Below are positions 59,901 to 64,000 of a DNA stretch of 64,000 nucleotides, piece after piece. The stretch is from positions 101,887,746-101,951,745 of the forward strand of contig JAHLJT010008756.1 of NCBI GenBank assembly GCA_031308135.1. The letters run 5' to 3'. The DNA comes from Acheta domesticus. Its lineage: Eukaryota > Arthropoda > Insecta > Orthoptera > Gryllidae. Numbering within the stretch: position 1 is the first letter of the stretch; each line of letters begins with the position of its first letter. Below the pieces are notes generated by a model. It did not search any database and was not told the origin of the DNA. It saw only the letters and a list, made by a program, of their open reading frames with translations. The position numbers and the translations under genes were made by a program.

Positions 59901-60259
59901 TTGGGATTCCAGTTTGACCTGAATTGAAAAAGTATAGCATCAGAGCATTACAATTGGTTCTTAGCTCTTACGAGCACTATTTCTAAAATATCTGTCTGAA
60001 GTGTTGTTTCACTGGGTAATTAGTGAAGGTTGTAGTGGTGGTTGGTGATAGTGGTTGGTTAGCAGTGATTTTAATTGTGGCTTTAGTAGTAATGGTGGCA
60101 ATAATTCCAAAGATGATAGTACATACCTCGCAATATGTCCTGTGCAAGTACTTCTTGTGGAATAACTCTGAAGTCAAGAAACCATGCCTCTCCCCATGAA
60201 ATTACAAATGATGTAATGATCAGAAGCACCTGGAGAACTGGTGAATTGGCACTTACCCA
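41703..60259 (-). CDS. Start1: STARD3/MLN64 orthologue, START-domain sterol transfer protein (partial gene, seven exons)
   Basis: Exons in transcript order: 60259-60127, 59918-59793, 49632-49577, 44649-44497, 44129-44025, 42679-42494 and 41924-41703. Reading phases join without error (1,1,0,0,0,0), giving about 326 residues ending HIAALDSHPVP. The first exon is the last transmembrane helix of the late-endosomal MENTAL domain and WGEAWFLDFRVIPQE. A linker with NFYSPMD resembles the phospho-FFAT motif by which STARD3 binds ER VAP proteins. The last four exons (about 221 residues) are a complete START domain (APRDFVTLRHW, AVSTTHAAAPP, CDTELGGWVPQ). Family role: sterol binding and transfer at ER-endosome contacts; in insects linked to steroid precursor supply. 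The N-terminal MENTAL exons were not found and probably lie beyond 64000. Unlike the protease gene, exons are of ordinary base composition. Confidence 0.92.
42494..42679 (-). CDS. Start1: Start1 exon: START domain ligand-pocket core
   Basis: 62 codons, phase 0-0, acceptor TGTTTACAAG, donor GTAAGG. Reads VIDEQTDISYQVMAEGGGGL, then VAPRDFVTLRHWEKR, and STTHAAAPPKSKPIRG near its end. The PRDFV-x-x-R block and the S-x-x-HAAAPP-K block are diagnostic of the STARD1/STARD3 subgroup. The Arg after PRDFVTL is in the place of the pocket arginine. Confidence 0.9.
44025..44129 (-). CDS. Start1: Start1 exon: START domain middle
   Basis: 35 codons, phase 0-0, acceptor TTGGATTCAG, donor GTAAAA. Encodes TPQRLLHLLFNELDSSPVWN and TQLALARRLE, corresponding to the P-x-LVYQ...VLWN helix and strand of STARD3. 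Confidence 0.88.
44497..44649 (-). CDS. Start1: Start1 exon: START domain N-terminal part
   Basis: 51 codons, phase 0-0, acceptor TGTTTACAG, donor GTGAGA. Encodes the N-terminal helix (ANEALQAARRTLVSSDW) and the first strands (RLEKEAPNGDIVES, LYRVE), matching WKFEK...GDTVY in STARD3. Confidence 0.88.
45202..45752 (-). mobile_element. tRNA-derived SINE, copy 5, full length, CpG-decayed
   Basis: The tail ATTGACTGATTA (about 45202) comes first on the plus strand. The body and complete head follow (GACTTGAACTTAGGACCTCC, GTGAAATCAGTTGATGCCCT), ending near 45752. Relative to copies 2 and 4, most CG dinucleotides are now TG or CA. Lies in a Start1 intron. Confidence 0.8.
46370..47420 (+). repeat. 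AT-rich dispersed repeat, copy 3, two units plus 3' module
   Basis: Two imperfect units of about 310-350 bp (starting near 46380 and 46700) share a TTTGGA(A/G)C(G/T)GTT...AAAATTTTTAC...CTATCTTCAAT...GCAATTTT series. The conserved 3' module follows (CAGATCGATTGGGGAATATC, CAGATGTTTTGCCGTCAATC, TTATCAGGGTCC). In the Start1 intron between 49577 and 44649. Confidence 0.75.
47321..47396 (+). repeat. 18-bp tandem repeat, four copies
   Basis: TAAGAATTAAGCAAGAAA is repeated about 4.2 times without change from 47321. It sits at the 3' end of the AT-rich dispersed repeat, where other copies have AGCGAGAAAGTAAAA-like sequence once, so it looks like a local expansion. Too short and spacerless for a CRISPR. 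Confidence 0.9.
48212..48475 (+). mobile_element. second tRNA-derived SINE family
   Basis: The head reads CCCTGGTGGTTTAGCTCATT, with A-box TGGTTTAGCTCA, then B-box GGTTTGATTCC (48271-48281) followed by TGGTCAGGCATG. The body runs to about 48475. It is distinct from the long SINE family. The B-box CG has become TG, in line with CpG loss in this half of the window. Confidence 0.65.
49577..49632 (-). CDS. Start1: Start1 small exon: acidic-basic linker
   Basis: 56 bp between TTTTTCAG and GTATGT. Encodes GSDDEEPPQMTPRSSKRKR. GSD-(N)-E-DEE follows the FFAT-like motif in vertebrate STARD3 as well. A basic cluster ends the linker. The intron to the previous exon is about 10.2 kb and full of repeats. 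Confidence 0.82.
49732..49885 (+). repeat. CT-rich low-complexity tract
   Basis: Pyrimidine-rich CTCTCCC/CTGTCTCTG microsatellite-like sequence giving an artefactual ORF. No other feature. Confidence 0.7.
51000..53310 (+). mobile_element. decayed DDE_Tnp_4-type transposon with large inverted arms
   Basis: Between about 52200 and 52930 broken plus-strand frames give NDAYLLKYMLS, then KDDVFILERVFRDVKQMLLD and LTAEESNKSQLVTKL, then VVEAI. This is the order of DDE_Tnp_4 (PIF/ISL2EU-like) transposases; the usual DRGFRD motif reads ERVFRD. The core is flanked by inverted arms. The right arm (about 52935-53310) matches 51890-52140, 51475-51515 and 51010-51083 on the left in inverse order. The left arm is interrupted twice: a LINE fragment (51084-51474) and about 370 bp at 51515-51885. 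No target duplication found. Inactive. Confidence 0.65.
51084..51474 (+). mobile_element. LINE fragment inserted in the DDE transposon arm
   Basis: Flanked by the 7-bp direct repeat TAAAATA (51077-51083 and 51475-51481) and ending in an AAATAAATAAAG tail. The 5' part reads VNVFAEFFSNVYT, like the region before the reverse transcriptase of non-LTR elements. The 3' part is an untranslated-like end, so the copy seems internally deleted. The other arm of the host transposon shows the empty site (GGCTAAAATATCCAC). Confidence 0.65.
53690..54810 (+). repeat. AT-rich dispersed repeat, copy 4, about three units
   Basis: Three or so diverged units with TTTGGAGC-type starts and ...ACTCATATTTTCAAAAA...ATGACC blocks. 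A partial 3' module (CAGCCAGATCGATCGGGGAG, ATCAGTTTTGGAGAAAACTG) is cut off at about 54810. More tandem units but less of the 3' module than the other copies. Confidence 0.7.
55030..55560 (+). repeat. 530-bp polypurine tract (GA/GACA-rich)
   Basis: Almost uninterrupted purines with regular C in AGACAGAGAGA-type units on the plus strand. The 192-codon Ser/Leu/Cys-rich open frame on the opposite strand (54851-55429) is a product of this composition. Confidence 0.85.
55715..55895 (+). repeat. GT/GA-rich microsatellite
   Basis: GTGAGAGAGTGAGAGAGTGT, GTGAGCGTGAGCGTGAGCGT and GT runs interrupted by AT; low complexity. Minus-strand His/Thr-rich ORFs here are artefacts. Confidence 0.85.
55905..56460 (+). 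mobile_element. LINE reverse-transcriptase C-terminal fragment
   Basis: Frames interrupted by stops and shifts read DLGVISTREGMDQSD, then RLLWYGHLQRIDSERLPKKD, then RWKKRGRPGVKWKDGV and WQEKTKWCLGCNKR. This is the C-terminal region of the polyproteins of non-LTR retrotransposons (LLWYGH-x-QR and RGRP-x-x-x-W motifs). 5'-truncated and decayed, in a Start1 intron. Confidence 0.75.
56590..57115 (-). mobile_element. tRNA-derived SINE, copy 6, full length, CpG-decayed
   Basis: Follows ATTGATTGATC. Contains GGGTTTTCTCTATCCAGGTA, GGACAAGCTCTGAGATCCTG and the head CTTGAACCCTAAAAGCCTCC...TTGAGCCATCTCAGCCAGT. CG sites are almost all lost. Confidence 0.8.
57185..57785 (-). mobile_element. tRNA-derived SINE, copy 7, with internal duplication
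   Basis: The tail TTGATTGATTCAGTGATTTG is followed by the full body and head (GACTCAAACCCTAGCACCTC, GACACCAGTTGATGCCCTGA). A segment GAATTTGACCTAG...TGAAAATC is duplicated at 57630-57705. CG sites are mostly lost. Adjacent to copy 6 in the same orientation. Confidence 0.8.
57977..59372. mobile_element. hAT element, 1.4 kb, perfect 8-bp target duplication
   Basis: Starts CAGTGGCGTGC and ends CACACCACTG. The inner parts of the ends also pair (CCCCTAAGC against GCTTCCCCTA). Both flanks are TCATACAG (57969-57976 and 59373-59380). An 85-codon minus-strand frame (58048-58305) and others inside may be transposase remnants, but I see no intact transposase, so it is a non-autonomous deletion derivative. 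Unlike its surroundings it retains many CG dinucleotides (58180-58270), which suggests a recent insertion into a Start1 intron. Confidence 0.85.
59793..59918 (-). CDS. Start1: Start1 exon: linker with FFAT-like motif
   Basis: 126 bp, phases 1 to 1, between CAATTCAG and GTGAGT. Encodes a polar linker ending ESVRNFYSPMDSPA. NFYSPMD aligns with the phospho-FFAT core of STARD3 (F-Y-S-P at the same places), and acidic residues follow in the next exon. Confidence 0.88.
60127..60259 (-). CDS. Start1: Start1 exon: MENTAL last helix
   Basis: Acceptor TTGTTCTAG, donor GTATGT. Encodes WVSANSPVLQVLLIITSFVI, then SWGEAWFLDFRVIPQEVLAQ. The hydrophobic stretch followed by WFLDF-x-V-x-PQE matches the end of the MENTAL domain of STARD3/STARD3NL. 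Leaves in phase 1. Confidence 0.88.
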
Positions 60260-61139
60260 CTAGAACAATATAATTAGCCCATGCATTAGGTATATATCTA
60301 GTGTTAATCAAAATAGTAGTGCCTAAATCAAAATATATATCAAAAATGATCATTCAGTTATAATGCTATAATTATATGTCAGTATAAATATACTATAATT
60401 CTTATCAGTCATTACAATTATATTGTAGGTTAGATTAGATTTATTTTATTTCATATTTTCATAAAAACTGAAATATTAAATAGCACAAATATAAGATAAG
60501 AAGTAACATTGTGTGAAGTAAAAATGTGATTGTATTATTGGTGTAACTCCGTTACTGGAGACAACAATTAACAGTGTGACTTTACACTGAAATCTTTCCA
60601 AAGAAACCACATCACATAACAGTGAGTTAATCATTATTTAATTTTGCTTGAAATTTTATTACAAAGGAATAACAAAAATATTATTACAAAGCACTAAAGC
60701 AAAGTACAAAATGATTTATACACTTTATTGTAAGTACAATAAAACGTATAAATCAAGAAAGAGAATTGATGATGTTTCTTGTCATTATAAACTAACTAAA
60801 TAAATGTCATGTATCAATAATTTAGAAAATACTATGGCTAATTATAGCCAATATATCATGTTTAATAAGTATACAGAACCATATGCCAATTACCTGAGAA
60901 AAAAAAACAGTGGAAACACTGAATCTTCATTAATGTAAAAGCAATAATATATTTCGTTAATTAGAATTTCATTTTAAATTTCATAAATTATTCAATTACA
61001 TAGAATATTTACAGTATTGTAAAAATAGAAATATAAAGGAATATCAAATAGTATATGTGACATCCTAATGAACACCCTAATGAAATACCGAACATATACA
61101 CTTCTTTGTCTTGTAGTGTTCAAACACTAACAAACTTTT
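60260..61139. other. AT-rich, nothing recognised
   Basis: Upstream intron side of the Start1 MENTAL exon. Rich in A/T runs; no exon with the expected earlier MENTAL helices could be found. Confidence 0.45.
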
Positions 61140-62205
61140 ACTTTCTCACCTTCATAAGAAGAAAAAGTATTCTATTGTGCACTGGCAAACAACGAATTTT
61201 CAACAGAAAAACCCTTATTGCCAGACCCTGGCAACTATAAAGTAGATAACTCTTGTTCCTATATAGAGAAAATGACTTCATCTAACATGTGTAGTCAGAA
61301 TCCATGTTTTGTGAGACCTTGATACTCAAAAATCCATTGACAACAAAACATCTGTCTGTTTGTCCGTGTGTGGTCAACACTAGTGCCTAAACCGTTCAGC
61401 CAATTTTCTCCAAAATTGATATTACTCAATTGATTTAAATGAATTTGAGGCCCTCTGAGTTTGAAATGAAAATTTTGATTTTGGAGGGGACTTAAAGCCT
61501 CAAAACATTTTCAAAATTTTCTCAAAAATTACTCCAAATTTTTTGATTAAACTTTGTCTTCAGATAGGGTGAAAGTCATTTAAGATAAGAATGCAAATTT
61601 TATTTTCAACCATGGTGCAAGTACAATTTTTTCAAAATATGAGTAGTTGGCCATTTTAATTTTTTTTTTAACTATTTTTTCCTCCAACACAGCACAACAT
61701 ATTTCTTTAAATATTCTCCTCTTTTATATGAAAAGATGGTAGAAAATGTGGAACTAATCTCATTTCCATCAAACTCTTCATATCTTCAAAAATTGCTAAC
61801 ATTTTAACATTGCAAAACTACAAAATTGAAGATACATATTCGTCTTCAACACAATCTGTTCTAAAAAATCAGCTCTTTAAAGAAGATTTTGTACAATATT
61901 TTGAACAATTGTGTAGTTTTTGTGTAATTTGTGCTTGACATTCATATATAAAAAAAAAAAACTTTTTTCAAAACTCACACCACATTTTTTCTTTACGTTT
62001 TTGCCTCCAATGTATCAAAGAACAGTAAAAATATGGTGCAAGACTTATTTTCAGCAAACTGTATTTTCGAAAATTGCAAAAAGTTTAAGTTTCAAAACTA
62101 CAGAATGGAAGCTACAGATTTTTCCTTTAAACAAAATCCATTTTTTAAGAAAAGTCATGTACAAGTTTTTGACAAAATGAGTAGTTTTTGCATAATTTCT
62201 GCTTG
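61140..62205 (-). repeat. AT-rich dispersed repeat, copy 5 (inverted)
   Basis: On the minus strand it has the same order as the other copies: tandem-type units from 62205 down to about 61480. The 3' module follows (the plus strand shows CATCTGTCTGTTTGTCCGTG and GTTCAGCCAATTTTCTCC), down to CTTTCTCACCTTCATAAGAA at 61142. At least two units. Confidence 0.7.
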
Positions 62206-62209
62206 AAAA

Positions 62210-63095
62210 TAATTTATTTATTTATTCATTTATAATTAACAGACAATTTATCCACAATTTACTAGAAAATAAAGTGTTGGAATAACAATAATTTACATAC
62301 ACAAAACATCATCTCACAAGTATATAACAAAATAATATATCTCAAAATTTACAATACAGAATTCTTACAAAGATCAGGAAGTATGAAATGAAATAAAAAG
62401 TATGAAGTACAATACAAAATAAGACAGACAGTTATAACATGCTTAAACATTAAATTCACTAATGATATACAAGGATTAATGAGGAAAGTTAACATCAGCC
62501 ATACTCAAAAAGCGAAATCCTAGCAACCCTTTCAAAAACTGAAATGTCAGCATGGCTCAGATCTCTGTCACTACTATCTGTAATTTTACAATGTTGGAGG
62601 ATGAATCATTTTTGTGAAGAAACTCCATGGTTTTAGAATTAAATTGCAGCACTTTAAAACTCAATTCATTTAACAAGAGGGAGCAATCACTTTTGCTGTG
62701 AAGAAGTTTACACAGAAAATTTACATCAACAAACTCTCTATATGATTTCAGTGTAGGAATCCCCAATTTCATAGCAATCCCACTGTATTCATGGATCAAA
62801 AATACAACTTGCACACCCAAAGCAGAAGCAAAAGTCTAAATAATGTGCGTTGCACTGTTTCAAGCCTAGAAATTTCTCTTAAAAAGCAGTGGTGACCAAG
62901 CAACCAACAAGTACATGAGAATGGGCCTCACTAGAATGAGATAAGGTTATGCAAAATCTGTGAACGCAAAGACTGAGAAGAGAACAGGTCTCAACATGTT
63001 CTTCTTATAAATCTCAGAGTCTGATTGGCTTTGTTGATTGTACAATTCATATGGTCTCCAAACAAACACAACACCAAGATCTCTGATGGTCATAA
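62210..63095 (-). mobile_element. LINE reverse-transcriptase 3' end (jockey-like), decayed
   Basis: On the minus strand the frames read TIRDLGVVF near 63095, then LVRPILMYLLVAWSPLLF, then RLETVQRTLF, and the 87-codon frame 62820-62557 gives GIPTLKSYREFVDVNFLCKL. This is the standard order at the end of jockey/CR1-like reverse transcriptases. The 3' tail is AATAAATAAATT at about 62215. Several stops and frameshifts; not functional. Confidence 0.75.
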
Positions 63096-64000
63096 CTAGG
63101 GCCCAAATAATTATGTAATTACATATTTCGCTAAGTTAACTCTATCATGTCAAAACCATGATATATTTACATTTTACGTCAATTAGTGCCTAAAAACACT
63201 TTTTAGTACATATATTTACATATTTTACTCCAAAGTATATATATTTACATATTTTACTCAAAAGTACATATTTTTAAATATTTCTTAATATTTCCGTTTT
63301 TATGAATTCTTTTTGTATAATTCTTCATTTATCCTATATGTTTTTGTTAAGGAATCACCCAGACAAACAATTCAGCATTGTCAAACACAATATTTCTGCA
63401 GCCTCCTCTCTAAATAGGCACTAATTCATCGCATAAAATGTTGATATTACAGCACGCAATATCCTACAAAAGGGCAAGGCGTTATTGCACTCCAAAGCTT
63501 TCAGTGTGTAGATTTCAGCACGAGTATAATAGAGAAAAAAATGCTGTTCGAAAAGGAAGTTGGTATATGAAAATGATGTCTAGCAGGCGATAACTCGTGC
63601 CCATGATGCATTTTCCAGAGGTCTCCCTTGACCTTAATACCCTTTGCCAAAAATTACACGCACCAACGCAACTCAGAAAGCACCACTGACAGTTTTCTTT
63701 CCCCATTTGTTACTCGAGCCTAAACCCTTGTTTGTAAAGTATCTCTGTGAGGTGAAAATCTGAAGTTAAAATCACAATCTGGCACTGCAGCTTTTGGATA
63801 AGAAAAGGACACAAAATAATTCATGGCGATTGGCTTAAACCTTGTGGTAATGGAGACTGGGAATTTGCCAAAGGCAAAGTTTGTGGATCTTTTCAGAGAA
63901 GTCTAGAATTAGCGTCTTTGGCAAGAGCATCACTGAAGAAAGTGGAATTTGTGATATCTAAAGAGTCAATTGATTAAATATCAACCGGCAAAGTTTTTAT
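63096..64000. other. unassigned right end
   Basis: Contains an ATTTACATATTTTACTC-type local repeat (63160-63300) and short ORFs on both strands (for example 63706-63515 minus) without recognisable domains. The earlier Start1 exons were not identified here. Confidence 0.4.

Overview
This window is animal nuclear DNA, almost certainly from an insect with a large, repeat-rich genome. The evidence is multi-exon genes with GT-AG introns of up to 10 kb, closest recalled similarity to insect proteins, and dense SINEs, LINE fragments and DNA transposons. A hemimetabolous lineage such as a polyneopteran is my guess; the species is not identified. Only two protein-coding genes can be supported, and they converge tail to tail.

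Gene 1 (plus strand, 11565-33258) is the 3' part of a Stubble-type membrane-linked serine protease. Six exons encode a six-cysteine disulfide-knot (clip-like) domain, a long Pro/Thr-rich stem, and a complete trypsin-like catalytic domain. The N-terminal cytoplasmic and transmembrane exons were not found and probably lie 5' of the window. The exons are extremely GC-rich islands in AT-rich introns.

Gene 2 (minus strand, 60259-41703) is the 3' part of a STARD3/MLN64 orthologue (insect Start1). Seven exons with mutually compatible phases encode the last membrane helix of the MENTAL domain, a linker with a probable phospho-FFAT motif, and a full START lipid-transfer domain. Upstream exons were not found.

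Layout. 1-11.5 kb: non-coding DNA with a hAT MITE, a SINE, an AT-rich repeat, a minisatellite, and a SINE interrupted by a MITE just before the first recognised protease exon. 11.5-33.3 kb: the protease gene, with MITEs of several superfamilies in its introns. 33.3-41.7 kb: AT-rich, CpG-poor 3' flank of both genes. 41.7-60.3 kb: the Start1 gene, whose introns hold SINEs, a decayed DDE transposon, an internally tandem AT-rich repeat, LINE fragments, a polypurine tract and a young hAT element. 60.3-64 kb: AT-rich repeat, LINE 3' end and unassigned sequence.

The most interesting large-scale signal is a change in CpG content near 33.6 kb. The left half is CpG-rich. The right half, including copies of the same SINE family, shows CpG-to-TpG/CpA decay, except inside a hAT element with a perfect target duplication. 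This is what differential germline DNA methylation of the two loci would leave behind. I found no sign of a new enzymatic or defence system.
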